Assembly (NCBI RefSeq): GCF_003248605.1
Contig: NZ_QFPF01000039.1
Span: forward strand, 1-27,152
Reading direction: 5' to 3'
DNA length: 27,152 nucleotides
Source: Microbacterium sp.
Lineage (GTDB): Bacteria > Actinomycetota > Actinomycetes > Actinomycetales > Microbacteriaceae
The notes below the pieces were generated by a model. The model did not search any database. It worked only from the letters and a program-made list of their open reading frames with translations, and was not told where the DNA came from. Shown here piece by piece: positions 8,319 to 16,065 of this stretch (position 1 is its first letter; each line of letters begins with the position of its first letter). The translations under genes were made by a program, and so were the position numbers.

Positions 8319-9347
8319 ATGGCCGAGTACGAGAACTTCGACATCGCCCACATGGGCGGCGTGGAGCTGTTCACCCCGAAATTCGAGGAGAGCCTGCACT
8401 TCTTCCGCGACCTGTGCGCCATGCGCGAGGTCGCGCGGATCGGCGACTCGGCGTACCTGCGGTGCTGGGACGAGTACCAGCTCTACACGCTGAAGCTGAC
8501 GGCATCCGACACGAACGGCGTGGGGCGCACCCTCTTCCGCGCCTCGAGCGAGGAGGCTCTCGAGCGCCGGGTGCGCGCGATCGAGGCGGCAGGTCTCGGG
8601 CACGGCTGGCGCGACCCCGAGGTCGGGGTGGGGCGCTCCTACGAGTTCGAGGACCCCGACGGCCACGTCATGGCGGTGTACTTCGACACCGAGCACTACG
8701 TCGCGGACGACGAGGATCGTCCCGCGCTGAAGAACCAGGCCGCAGCCTTCCCGGGTCGGGGTGTCAACGCCCGTCGCATGGACCACATCAACTACCTCGC
8801 GAGCGACGTGAACGCGGCGGGCGAGTTCTGGCGCGACGTGATGAAGGCGCGCGAATCCGAGCGCGTGCGCCTGGACGACGGCCGGTACGGCGCCTGGTGG
8901 TTCCGCTTCAACCAGAAGTCCTACGATGTCGTCTACTCGGACGACTGGACCAAGACCCGGGGGCGCTTCCATCACTTCGCGCTCGCACCCGACACACGCG
9001 AGGACATCCTCAAGGCCGCCGACATCTTCCTCGAGAACAAGGTGTACATCGAGTACGGCCCCTACAAGCACGCGATCAACCAGACCTTCTTCCTCTACGT
9101 GTGGGAGCCGGGCGGCAACCGCATCGAGTTCGCGAACGCGGGAGCGCGCCTGATCCTCGACCCCGACTGGCCGGTCGTGGAGTGGACGCAGGCCGAGCGT
9201 GCCAAGGGGCAGGCCTGGGGGATGAAGACCGTCGCGACATTCCACACGCACGGCACGCCCTATGTCGAGAACCAGGAGGAGATCGACCGCGCGGCTCTCG
9301 AGGGGCGCGCGTACGTCAAGCCCGAACGCGACGAGGAATCGGAGTAG
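8319..9347 (+). CDS. class I (VOC-fold) extradiol ring-cleavage dioxygenase, XylE-like
   Basis: A 342-residue protein with the two-domain vicinal-oxygen-chelate layout of catechol 2,3-dioxygenase. Alignment by eye with XylE gives the Fe(II) ligands His156 (MDHINYL), His219 (GRFHHFAL) and Glu270 (GGNRIEFAN), plus the second-sphere His251 (GPYKHAIN) and Tyr260 (FFLYVWEP), matching XylE His153, His214, Glu265, His246 and Tyr255. XylE His199, the acid-base residue (AHDVAF), is replaced by Tyr202 (SYDVVY). It should cleave a catechol-type ring with O2 in the cytoplasm. The neighbours (aldolase, tautomerase, LigJ-like hydratase) process 4-oxalomesaconate, so gallate or 3-O-methylgallate is the inferred substrate. 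The start has a strong AAGGAGG. It is the third gene of its operon, 38 bases after galD. Protocatechuate or another catechol cannot be excluded. Confidence 0.88.
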   Translation: MAEYENFDIAHMGGVELFTPKFEESLHFFRDLCAMREVARIGDSAYLRCWDEYQLYTLKLTASDTNGVGRTLFRASSEEALERRVRAIEAAGLGHGWRDPEVGVGRSYEFEDPDGHVMAVYFDTEHYVADDEDRPALKNQAAAFPGRGVNARRMDHINYLASDVNAAGEFWRDVMKARESERVRLDDGRYGAWWFRFNQKSYDVVYSDDWTKTRGRFHHFALAPDTREDILKAADIFLENKVYIEYGPYKHAINQTFFLYVWEPGGNRIEFANAGARLILDPDWPVVEWTQAERAKGQAWGMKTVATFHTHGTPYVENQEEIDRAALEGRAYVKPERDEESE

Positions 9348-9397
9348 TCCCGGCCGGCCGCCGCGGGCGCCGTTTCGACGAGACGAGACGAGGCGTA

Positions 9398-10414
9398 TCA
9401 GGCGGCGGGCAGCCAGGCCTCGATGCGGGGGTAGACCCGGCGGGCGTTGCCCTCGAAGATCGCCTGACGGGCAGCATCCGAGAGCACAGCGGCCTCGATG
9501 TAGGCCTTCGTGTCGTCCCAGTACCGGCCGGTCTGCGCATCGCGGCCCCGCACGGCACCGATCATCTCGGAGCCGAACAGGATCTGGGATGCCGGGACGA
9601 CCTCCAGCAGCAGGTCGATGCCGGGCTGGTGGTACACGCACGTGTCGAACCAGAGCTGCGTCATCGTCGCGTCGAGGTCCCACCCCTGATCGCCCGCCAT
9701 CCCGCGGAAGCGCCCCCAGTGGTAGGGCACCGCGCCTCCGCCGTGTGGGATGATCAGCCGGAGACCGGGGTGACGGGCGAGAAAGCCCGAGCTGAGCGCC
9801 TGCACGAACGCGGTCGTGTCGGCCGCGAGGTAGTACGCCCCCGTGGTGTGGACGGCGGGGATGCCGGACGCGCTCACGTGCACCATGCCGGGTACGTTCA
9901 GCTCGGCCATGGCGTCCCACAGGGGCGTCCAGTACCCGTCCGAGAGGGCGGGGGAGTCCCACCGCCCGCCGCTCGGATCGGGATTGACGTTGCAGCCGAT
10001 GAAACCGAGCTCCTCGACGCAGCGGCGCAGCTCGCCGACGGCGCCGGCGATCGGGGCGCCGGGGCTCTGCGGAAGCTGCGCGACGGGGGCGAAGCTGCCC
10101 GGGAAGAGGGTGCACACCCGGTGGATGAGGTCGTTCTGGCGCCGTGTCCACTCGAGCGACGTGCGCTCGTCGCCGACGTGGTGGCCCATCCAGCTCGCGC
10201 GCGGCGAGAAGATCGTCAGGTCGGTGCCGCGTTCGCTCTGCTGTGCAAGCTGCGCCGAGGCGACGGCATCCACGAGTTCGTCGTCGGTGACCTCGAACTC
10301 GCGGGCCTCGATGTCGGCGAGCAGCTCGGGGGTGCGGGCCGAGGTCTGCGCCTCGCGCCACGCGGCCACTCCGGGCGGCGTCGTGGTGAAGTGGCCGTGG
10401 CAGTCGATGATCAC
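9398..10414 (-). CDS. ligJ: 4-oxalomesaconate hydratase, LigJ-like (amidohydrolase superfamily)
   Basis: This resembles Sphingobium LigJ rather than PraH-type decarboxylases or the LigI lactonase: IIDCHGH, LTIFSPRAS, NDLIHRVCTLFPGSFAPVAQLPQ, NVNPDPSGG, IIPHGGGAVPYHWGRF and ILFGSEMIGA. Metal and catalytic residues, numbered from the GTG at 10414 (338 residues), are His6 and His8 (DCHGH), His179 (VHVSAS), His224 (PHGGG) and Glu283 (GSE). The expected role is Zn-dependent hydration of 4-oxalomesaconate to 4-carboxy-4-hydroxy-2-oxoadipate. GTG 10414 is preferred because GGAG lies six bases upstream and homology begins at once. A TTG at 10453 would add 13 residues but lacks a ribosome binding site. 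The gene converges with the dioxygenase 50 bases away and has its own promoter. Confidence 0.85.
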   Translation of the reverse strand: MIIDCHGHFTTTPPGVAAWREAQTSARTPELLADIEAREFEVTDDELVDAVASAQLAQQSERGTDLTIFSPRASWMGHHVGDERTSLEWTRRQNDLIHRVCTLFPGSFAPVAQLPQSPGAPIAGAVGELRRCVEELGFIGCNVNPDPSGGRWDSPALSDGYWTPLWDAMAELNVPGMVHVSASGIPAVHTTGAYYLAADTTAFVQALSSGFLARHPGLRLIIPHGGGAVPYHWGRFRGMAGDQGWDLDATMTQLWFDTCVYHQPGIDLLLEVVPASQILFGSEMIGAVRGRDAQTGRYWDDTKAYIEAAVLSDAARQAIFEGNARRVYPRIEAWLPAA

Positions 10415-10442
10415 GTGCGGCTCCGAGTCTCTGCGTCGAGCG

Positions 10443-10470
10443 ATTGTAGCCAATTATGGCGACAGGCTAC
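10443..10470 (-). promoter_or_regulatory. candidate -10 (TACAAT) and overlapping dyad ahead of the LigJ-like gene
   Basis: On the minus strand TACAAT (10443-10448) is a good -10 hexamer, giving a leader of roughly 20-25 bases before GTG 10414. The inverted repeat GTAGCC (10446-10451) and GGCTAC (10465-10470), with a 13-base spacer, overlaps the -10 and would suit a repressor. The -35 position has no recognisable hexamer. Confidence 0.45.
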
Positions 10471-10512
10471 GACGGGGTCCAGCCCTCAGCCGCGTTGACG
10501 CGAGCGATCGGG

Positions 10513-10875
10513 TCAGCGCCAGAGCACCGCGATGGCCGCGTTCGCGAACGTGAACGCGCCGATGCCCCAGAAGATCGCCGGCGGCACGGAGCCGCTCTTG
10601 CGCTGGCGTGCCTGGCCGATCCCGAGCAGCGCGCCGATGACGAGCAGGATCACGAGCTTGGTGCCGATCTTGGCGTAGTCCAGCTCGTACGAGATGCCCC
10701 ACGGTGCGGCGAGGGCGAGCCCGGCGACGCCGGCGATCGCGAGTCCGACGTGCTGCAGGCGGGTGATGAGGCGCTTGCCGCCCCAGGCCTGTGCCGCCCA
10801 CGCGCCGAAGAGCAGCGCGAAGCCGACAAGATGCACGAGCAGGACGAGGTGGCGCAGCAGTTCCATGAACGTCAC
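10513..10875 (-). CDS. small four-helix integral membrane protein, function unknown
   Basis: About 120 residues, almost entirely hydrophobic, with four predicted membrane spans (about residues 5-30, 41-61, 68-87 and 98-118) joined by short basic loops. I do not recognise the family. The GTG at 10875 or the ATG at 10866, three codons later, could be the start; neither has a strong ribosome binding site. It lies between the LigJ-like gene and the MHS transporter, all on the minus strand, with a hairpin separating it from the transporter. There is no sequence-based reason to link it to aromatic catabolism beyond position. Confidence 0.7.
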   Translation of the reverse strand: MTFMELLRHLVLLVHLVGFALLFGAWAAQAWGGKRLITRLQHVGLAIAGVAGLALAAPWGISYELDYAKIGTKLVILLVIGALLGIGQARQRKSGSVPPAIFWGIGAFTFANAAIAVLWR

Positions 10876-10906
10876 GGTAGGGCCCGCGGGCCCGCTGTAC
10901 CAGCAA

Positions 10907-10935
10907 GGCGGGCCTCACTCCGAGTGAGACCCGCC
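10907..10935 (-). terminator. terminator-like hairpin after the MHS transporter
   Basis: GGCGGG-C-CTCACT and AGTGAG-A-CCCGCC pair over 12 bases with one mismatch around a CCG loop, 28 bases past the transporter stop. There is no T-tract. A separate GC-only palindrome (GGGCCCG / CGGGCCC, 10880-10893) lies just beyond it, next to the start of the small membrane protein. Confidence 0.6.
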
Positions 10936-10962
10936 CGCTCGAGACCGCAGAGGATGCCGGCG

Positions 10963-12423
10963 CTACAGCGAGCCCGTCGCGCCCAGGCCGATGTTGGTGT
11001 CGTACTCCACGTCCTTGGTCTCGGGAGAGAGCCACAGCGCGATGAAGGTCAGTACCGCCATGACCGACAGATACGCGCCCACCAGCCACGGGCTGCCGCC
11101 GGTGGCCGCCCACAGCGCGACCGCCACGATGGGCGCGAGCGCCGCGCCGAGGATCGAGGACAGGTTGTAGGAGATGGCCGAGCCCGAGTACCGCACGTTG
11201 GTGGGGAAGAGCTCGGGCAGCACGGCGCCCATCGGGCCGAAAGTCGCGCCCATGAGCATGAAGCCGAAGACGAGGAAGGCCTGCACGAGCGCGCCGGTGA
11301 ACTTCGGGTCGACCTGCGGCATGAGGAAGACGTTGAAGAGCAGGCCGAAGACGAAGATCCCGCCGGTGACCCACATCAGCAGCTTGCGCCGGCCGACCGA
11401 ATCGGCGAGGGGACCCGAGAGCATCGTGAAGATCCCGAAGAAGACCACGCCGACGATCTGCATGATGACGAAGTCCGTGTAACCGAACCCGAGCCCCGGA
11501 ACGTAGGTCGCCGCGTCGAAGGACGTGCCGGCAGCATCCGCCGCCGCCTGGGCGCCCTCGGTCGTCGCCTTCGTGCCGTAGGAGAGAGTGAAGCTCGTCA
11601 TGAGGTAGAAGAGCACGTAGGTGGCGAGCATGATGAAGGTGCCGAGAATCAGCTGGCGCCAGTGCCGGCGCACGACCTCGCCGAGCGGGAACTTGCGGAT
11701 CGTGCCCGCCGTCGAGGCCTGCGTGAAGGTCGTGGACTCGACCAGCTTGAGCCGCACCCAGAGTCCGACGATGACCATGACGGCCGAGAAGAGGAATGGC
11801 ACCCGCCAACCCCACGCGAGGAAGTCCTCGGAGCGCTGCGCGGCGCCGTCGGGGTGGGGCAGGGCGAAGTAGATCGCCAGGAACACGGAGTTGGCGATGA
11901 TGAAGCCGATCGGGGCGCCCAGCTGCGGGAACGTGCCGTACCAGGCCCGCTTGCCCTTCGGGGCGTTCTCGGTGGCCACGAGCGCGGCGCCGGACCACTC
12001 GCCGCCGAGGGCGAAGCCCTGCGCGAGCCGCAGGACGAGCAGCAGCAGGGCCGCCCACCAGCCGATGTCGTTGAAGGTCGGCAGGCAGCCGATCAGGAAC
12101 GTCGCGACACCCATCGTCAGCAGCGACGCGACGAGCGTGGCCTTGCGGCCGAACCGGTCGCCGAAGTGGCCGAAGATGATGGCGCCGATCGGGCGCGCGA
12201 CCATCGCCGCACCGAAGACGGCGAACGAGGACAGCAGCGCGGTCGTGTCGTTGCCGGTCGGGAAGAACAGGATCGGAAAGACCAGCACCGCGGCGGTGGC
12301 GTAGACGTAGAAGTCGTAGAACTCGATCGTCGTTCCCACCAGGCTCGCCGCGATGACGCGGGAGCGGGGGTTGGCGGGGGTGGATGCCGGGGCGGAGGCG
12401 GACGGAGAAGCGGTAGCGGTCAT
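10963..12423 (-). CDS. MFS transporter, metabolite:H+ symporter (MHS) subfamily
   Basis: A 486-residue protein with about 12 membrane spans. The first helix reads SLVGTTIEFYDFYVYATAAVL, a hallmark of the MHS subfamily (ShiA, KgtP, ProP relatives). The cytoplasmic loop 2-3 signature GHFGDRFGRK and the loop 8-9 repeat SGPLADSVGRRKL are intact, with RLAQGFALGGEWSGA in helix 4. It probably imports an organic or aromatic acid with protons across the cytoplasmic membrane. ATG 12423 is preferred over upstream in-frame starts (to 12552) because the upstream stretch is Pro/Arg/Cys-rich, lies over the leader and is unlike the family. Proximity to the aromatic genes suggests uptake of their substrate, but shikimate, dicarboxylates and betaines are also MHS substrates. 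Confidence 0.87.
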   Translation of the reverse strand: MTATASPSASAPASTPANPRSRVIAASLVGTTIEFYDFYVYATAAVLVFPILFFPTGNDTTALLSSFAVFGAAMVARPIGAIIFGHFGDRFGRKATLVASLLTMGVATFLIGCLPTFNDIGWWAALLLLVLRLAQGFALGGEWSGAALVATENAPKGKRAWYGTFPQLGAPIGFIIANSVFLAIYFALPHPDGAAQRSEDFLAWGWRVPFLFSAVMVIVGLWVRLKLVESTTFTQASTAGTIRKFPLGEVVRRHWRQLILGTFIMLATYVLFYLMTSFTLSYGTKATTEGAQAAADAAGTSFDAATYVPGLGFGYTDFVIMQIVGVVFFGIFTMLSGPLADSVGRRKLLMWVTGGIFVFGLLFNVFLMPQVDPKFTGALVQAFLVFGFMLMGATFGPMGAVLPELFPTNVRYSGSAISYNLSSILGAALAPIVAVALWAATGGSPWLVGAYLSVMAVLTFIALWLSPETKDVEYDTNIGLGATGSL

Positions 12424-12490
12424 GCGGTGAAAGGCCTGTCGGAACTCGCGGAGCGATGAGGGGCCGGAGTCGGACGCGGCGGCGCAGGGA

Positions 12491-12511
12491 TGACGCGCCG
12501 CGGGCGCGTCA
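12491..12511. promoter_or_regulatory. perfect inverted repeat in the leader of the MHS transporter
   Basis: Arms TGACGCGCC and GGCGCGTCA pair perfectly around the spacer GCG, about 70 bases upstream of the transporter ATG and downstream of its candidate promoter. It could be an operator or an RNA hairpin in a leader of about 130 bases. Confidence 0.5.
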
Positions 12512-12558
12512 GTGGGACACCGGGTGTGCGGGCGGGGTTCGCCGACGCACAAACGTCT

Positions 12559-12564
12559 ATTCTA
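12559..12564 (-). promoter_or_regulatory. candidate -10 box (TAGAAT) for the MHS transporter
   Basis: TAGAAT on the minus strand overlaps the TAG stop codon of ribH and is the best -10-like hexamer in the 138 bases between ribH and the transporter. No good -35 accompanies it. Confidence 0.35.
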
Positions 12565-13038
12565 TGCGCGCACGGCGCGCAGGGTCCGCGCCGTGCGGAG
12601 GGCGGCATCCGCTGCTTCGAATCCCTTGTCCTCTGTCGACTCGGGCAGACCGGCACGGTCGATGCCCTGCTGCTCGTCGTCGAGGGTGAGCACGCCGAAG
12701 CCCACGGGCTTGCCGGTCTCGATCGCCACGCGGGTGAGCCCGTCGGTGGCCGCCGAGGAGACGTATTCGAAGTGGGGCGTGCCGCCGCGGATGATGACGC
12801 CGAGCGCGACGACCGCATCGGCGCCCGCCTCGAGGATGGCCTTGCAGACGACCGGCAGCTCGAACGAGCCGGCCACGCGCACGAGCTCGTGCTGGGCGCC
12901 GGATGCCCGGAGCGCGCGCGTCGCGCCCGCGATCAGGCCGTCCGTGATCACGTCGTGCCATTCGCCCGCGACGATGACGACGCGCAGTCCGGTGCCATCG
13001 ACGGTGCCGGTGGCGACCGGTGCTCCCTTGCCGCTCAT
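12562..13038 (-). CDS. ribH: 6,7-dimethyl-8-ribityllumazine synthase
   Basis: A 158-residue protein of normal family length. It condenses 5-amino-6-ribitylaminouracil with 3,4-dihydroxy-2-butanone 4-phosphate to give lumazine, the penultimate step of riboflavin synthesis, as a pentameric or icosahedral assembly. Signature stretches are [55 protein letters not shown], and [10 protein letters not shown] in the place of the usual GVLTxxxxxQ. It is the last gene of the rib operon. Its ATG overlaps the ribBA stop by four bases (ATGA), so it is translationally coupled and falls under the upstream FMN riboswitch. Confidence 0.96.
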   Translation of the reverse strand: MSGKGAPVATGTVDGTGLRVVIVAGEWHDVITDGLIAGATRALRASGAQHELVRVAGSFELPVVCKAILEAGADAVVALGVIIRGGTPHFEYVSSAATDGLTRVAIETGKPVGFGVLTLDDEQQGIDRAGLPESTEDKGFEAADAALRTARTLRAVRA

Positions 13039-14309
13039 CGGTCGTGTCCGGTCTTGAGCTCGGCGAATGCCTCGGCGAGCTCGCCCTCGTCGATGGAGTG
13101 TCCCATGCGGTCCCTTTTCGTCTCGAGATACTGGTGGTTGTTGGGGCCGACGCCGACCAGCAGGGGCACCTGCTCGACGATGTCGAGGCCGAGTTCGCGC
13201 AGCTGGCCGACCTTGTCGGGGTTGTTGGTGAGCAGACGCACCCGCTCGACGCCCAAGTCGGCCAGGATGCCGGCGGCGGCCGCGTAATCCCGAGCATCGG
13301 CGGGCAGCCCGAGCGCCAGGTTGGCGTCGACGGTGTCGAGGCCGCGCTCCTGCAGGCTGTACGCGCGCAGCTTGTTGATCAGCCCGATGCCGCGGCCCTC
13401 GTGCCCGCGCATGTAGATCACGACGCCGCCGCTCTCGGCGATCCGGTTGAGTGCGGCATCCAGCTGCGGACCGCATTCGCACTTGAGCGAGCCGAAGGCC
13501 TCGCCGGTGAGGCACTCCGAGTGCACGCGCACGAGAGGCGCGCCCTCGAGATCGCCCGAGACGATCGCGAGGTGATCGGTGCTGGTCGTGCGGTCCTTGT
13601 AGGCGAGGAACCGGAACTCGCCGTGCTCGGTGGGCACGACCGACTCGGCGCGCAGGCTGACGCGGCGCCGGTGCGACGTCGGGGTCTCGGCGGTTCGCGG
13701 CTCGTGCTCGTCGAGGTGCGCCACGAGCTGTTCGATGGTGATCACCGGAACGCCGTCGCGGGCGCCCAACTCGATCAGGCCCGGCAGGCGCATCATGCTG
13801 CCGTCCTCGGCGACGATCTCGGCGATCGCGCCGACGGGGCGAAGCCCCGCGAGCCGCATCAGCTCGACGGCCGCCTCGGTGTGCCCGCTGCGCTCCCGTA
13901 CGCCGCCGTCGACCGCCCGCAGGGGCAGGATGTGGCCGGGCCGGCGCACGCTCGTGGGCGTGGAGGCGGGGTCTGCCAGCACGTTGAGGGTGTGCGCGCG
14001 ATCGGACGCGCTGATTCCGGTGGTGACGTGCTCGGCGGCGTCGACGCTCACCGTATAGGCGGTGCCCCGGGCATCCTCGTTGCGCTCGACCATCGGCGGC
14101 AGATCGAGGTGGTCGGCGATGTCGCCGGGCATCGGGGCGCAGATGAAGCCCGACGACCAGCGCACCGTCCACGCGACCCACTCCGGGGTGGCGAGCTCGG
14201 CCGAAAGTACGACATCGCCCTCGTTCTCGCGGTTCTCGTCGTCGGCGACGATGATCGGGCGGCCCGCGCGCAGGGCATCCAGGGCCTCGGGGATGGTGGA
14301 CAGGTTCAC
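13035..14309 (-). CDS. ribBA: bifunctional 3,4-dihydroxy-2-butanone 4-phosphate synthase / GTP cyclohydrolase II
   Basis: A 424-residue fusion. The RibB half (about 1-205) has the acidic metal-binding loop [10 protein letters not shown] (23-32), [10 protein letters not shown] (123-132) and [11 protein letters not shown]. The RibA half (about 215-420) has the zinc ligands in [20 protein letters not shown] (Cys266, Cys277, Cys279) and [12 protein letters not shown]. It supplies both precursors of riboflavin, from ribulose 5-phosphate and GTP. The GTG at 14309 overlaps the ribE stop (GTGA). The longer in-frame extension upstream lies over ribE and is not coding. Confidence 0.96.
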   Translation of the reverse strand: MNLSTIPEALDALRAGRPIIVADDENRENEGDVVLSAELATPEWVAWTVRWSSGFICAPMPGDIADHLDLPPMVERNEDARGTAYTVSVDAAEHVTTGISASDRAHTLNVLADPASTPTSVRRPGHILPLRAVDGGVRERSGHTEAAVELMRLAGLRPVGAIAEIVAEDGSMMRLPGLIELGARDGVPVITIEQLVAHLDEHEPRTAETPTSHRRRVSLRAESVVPTEHGEFRFLAYKDRTTSTDHLAIVSGDLEGAPLVRVHSECLTGEAFGSLKCECGPQLDAALNRIAESGGVVIYMRGHEGRGIGLINKLRAYSLQERGLDTVDANLALGLPADARDYAAAAGILADLGVERVRLLTNNPDKVGQLRELGLDIVEQVPLLVGVGPNNHQYLETKRDRMGHSIDEGELAEAFAELKTGHDR

Positions 14310-14944
14310 AGCGCGCCTCTTTCGGTCGGGGCGGAGTCGCCGGCGAAGGAGAGCATGCGCTGCACGTGCCGGGCGAGGATGTCGGTCTCGAGGTTGACGG
14401 GATCGCCGACGGCGCGCGCCCCGAGCGTCGTCGCGGCGAGTGTCTCGGGGATGAGCGAGACCTCGAACCACGGGTCGGCGTCGGATGCTGCGCTGACGGC
14501 GCTGACCGTCAGCGAGACGCCGTCGAGCGCTATGGACCCCTTGTCGACGATGAGGGGGGCGAGGGACCGCGGGATCGCGACGCGAACGACGCGCCACTGG
14601 TCTCCGGGTCGCACGTCGGCGATGGCGCCCGTGCCGTCGATGTGGCCCTGGACGACGTGCCCACCCAGACGGGTGCCCACCGCCGTCGCGCGCTCGATGT
14701 TGACCGCGTCGCCGGGCGCGAGGGTCTGCAGGATCGACATGTCGAGTGTCTGGCGCATGACGTCGGCCGTGAAGTGGGTGCCGTCCTGGGCGACGACGGT
14801 CAGGCACACGCCGCTGACCGCGATGGAGTCGCCGTGCCCGGCGTCGGAGACCGCCAGCGGGGCACGGACGGTGAGGCGGATGCCGTCGCCCGAGGCCTCG
14901 ATCGCGGCGATCTCGCCGATCTCCTCGATGATTCCGGTGAACAT
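14306..14944 (-). CDS. ribE: riboflavin synthase alpha subunit
   Basis: A 212-residue protein made of two homologous lumazine-binding barrels. It begins with the invariant [10 protein letters not shown]; the first barrel has [12 protein letters not shown] and the second [12 protein letters not shown], with [13 protein letters not shown] at the junction. It dismutates two lumazines to riboflavin plus a pyrimidine that RibH recycles. It begins one base after the ribD stop and overlaps ribBA by four bases. A short C-terminal helix for trimerisation (ARHVQRML) is present. Confidence 0.96.
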   Translation of the reverse strand: MFTGIIEEIGEIAAIEASGDGIRLTVRAPLAVSDAGHGDSIAVSGVCLTVVAQDGTHFTADVMRQTLDMSILQTLAPGDAVNIERATAVGTRLGGHVVQGHIDGTGAIADVRPGDQWRVVRVAIPRSLAPLIVDKGSIALDGVSLTVSAVSAASDADPWFEVSLIPETLAATTLGARAVGDPVNLETDILARHVQRMLSFAGDSAPTERGAL

Positions 14945-14945
14945 G

Positions 14946-15986
14946 TCAGTGTCCTCCTTGATGGGACAGATCCTGCAGGGGGGTGGCGATGAAGAGGGTG
15001 TCGGCGCCGAGGCGGATGACGTCGTCGAATCGGAGGCGGCGGGCGTCGGCGATCGTGCCGACGCCCGCGTCGACGATCGCGAGGCGGTCTCCGCCCAGCA
15101 GGACGGGCGCGACGTAGGCGAGGATCTCGTCCGCGAGTCCCGCGCGGACGAACGCGCTGGCGATAGTGGGTCCGCCTTCGACGAAGACGCGGTGCATCCC
15201 GCGTTCGCGCAGGTCGGCCAGCACACCGAGCAGATCGGTGCCGGGGTACGACAGCATCCCGCGCGGGTGGGTGCGTACCGCGGCGCCCTCGGGCACGCGA
15301 CGGCGCCCGAGCACGACCGGCATCGGCTGGCCGGGGCGCAGCGAGCCGTCGGGCTCGCGCGCCGTGAGGGCGGGATCATCGGCGAGAACGGTGCCGGTGC
15401 CCACCACGATCGCGTCGGCGAGCGCGCGCCGGCGGTGCACATCGGCGCGCGCCTCGGGGCCCGTGATCCACTGGCTGGTGCCATCGCCCGCGGCCGCGCG
15501 GCCGTCGAGGCTCTGCGCCCACTTCACGCTGACGTGGGGGCGACCGAGGCGCATCATCTCGAGCCACGAGTCGAGCAGCTCGTGCGCCTCGTCGGCGCGC
15601 ACGCCCGAGACGACCTCGATGCCGTGGGCCGCGAGTCGCTCCGAGCCGCCGCCCGAGCGCTCGGCGGGATCGTCGATGGCGTAGACCACGCGCGCAATCC
15701 CCGCCTCGATGAGCGCGAGTGCGCAGGGCCCCGTGCGCCCGGTGTGATTGCAGGGCTCGAGCGTCACCACCGCGGTGGCGCCGCGGGCCGCCTCCGCAGA
15801 AAGGTGCGAGAGCGCGTCGACCTCGGCGTGCGGCGTCCCGGCACCGCGGTGCCAGCCCTCGGCGAGCGCCTCGCCCCGGGGCGAGAGGATCACGGCGCCG
15901 ACCTGTGGATTGATGCCGCGGGGGCCGCGCCGTGCCAGCGTGAACGCCCGGCCCATGGCCTGCCACTCGGTCTCGCTGTACGACAT
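14946..15986 (-). CDS. ribD: bifunctional pyrimidine deaminase / reductase
   Basis: A 346-residue protein. The N-terminal deaminase (about 1-145) has the zinc site HAE (53-55) and the PCNHTGRTGPC motif with Cys79 and Cys88, and the early NPxVGAVI signature. The C-terminal NADPH reductase (about 148-340) begins with RPHVSVKWAQSLDGR and contains FVEGGPTIASAF. It catalyses the second and third steps of riboflavin synthesis. It is first in the rib operon, directly behind the FMN riboswitch, with the start at ATG 15986 after GAGGACCGGGA. Confidence 0.96.
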   Translation of the reverse strand: MSYSETEWQAMGRAFTLARRGPRGINPQVGAVILSPRGEALAEGWHRGAGTPHAEVDALSHLSAEAARGATAVVTLEPCNHTGRTGPCALALIEAGIARVVYAIDDPAERSGGGSERLAAHGIEVVSGVRADEAHELLDSWLEMMRLGRPHVSVKWAQSLDGRAAAGDGTSQWITGPEARADVHRRRALADAIVVGTGTVLADDPALTAREPDGSLRPGQPMPVVLGRRRVPEGAAVRTHPRGMLSYPGTDLLGVLADLRERGMHRVFVEGGPTIASAFVRAGLADEILAYVAPVLLGGDRLAIVDAGVGTIADARRLRFDDVIRLGADTLFIATPLQDLSHQGGH

Positions 15987-16040
15987 CTTCCCGGTCCTCA
16001 GATTCGTCCGGGGTGTGTCAGGCGATGGTGCGTGACTTCA

Positions 16041-16062
16041 GGCGGCGCCCGTAGGCGTCGCC
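16041..16062 (-). promoter_or_regulatory. GC-rich hairpin just 3' of the FMN aptamer (likely expression platform)
   Basis: GGCGGCGCC and GGCGTCGCC pair over nine bases with a single mismatch around a CGTA loop, three bases after the aptamer ends. No T-tract follows, so a translational or Rho-type mechanism is more likely than intrinsic termination; the mechanism is inferred. Confidence 0.5.
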
Positions 16063-16065
16063 GTC

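Noticed and set aside
9348..9397. Palindrome CGGCCGGCCG between the convergent dioxygenase and LigJ-like genes as a terminator
   Set aside because: It is only ten bases of pure G/C with no loop; such words arise by chance at this composition and no clear stem-loop surrounds it.
7770..10361. An 863-codon minus-strand open frame across the tautomerase and dioxygenase genes
   Set aside because: It is antisense to two well-supported genes and in another frame from the LigJ-like gene; the translation is low-complexity Arg/Gly/Ala-rich.
9398..10414. The amidohydrolase as a PraH-type decarboxylase or LigI-type lactonase
   Set aside because: The blocks CTLFPGSF, NVNPDPSGG, PHGGGAVPYHWGRF and FGSEMIG line up with LigJ as remembered, and the neighbours need a 4-oxalomesaconate hydratase.
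10456..12459. A 667-codon plus-strand open frame opposite the MHS transporter
   Set aside because: The transporter frame has clear membrane spans and MFS motifs; the antisense product is charged low-complexity sequence.
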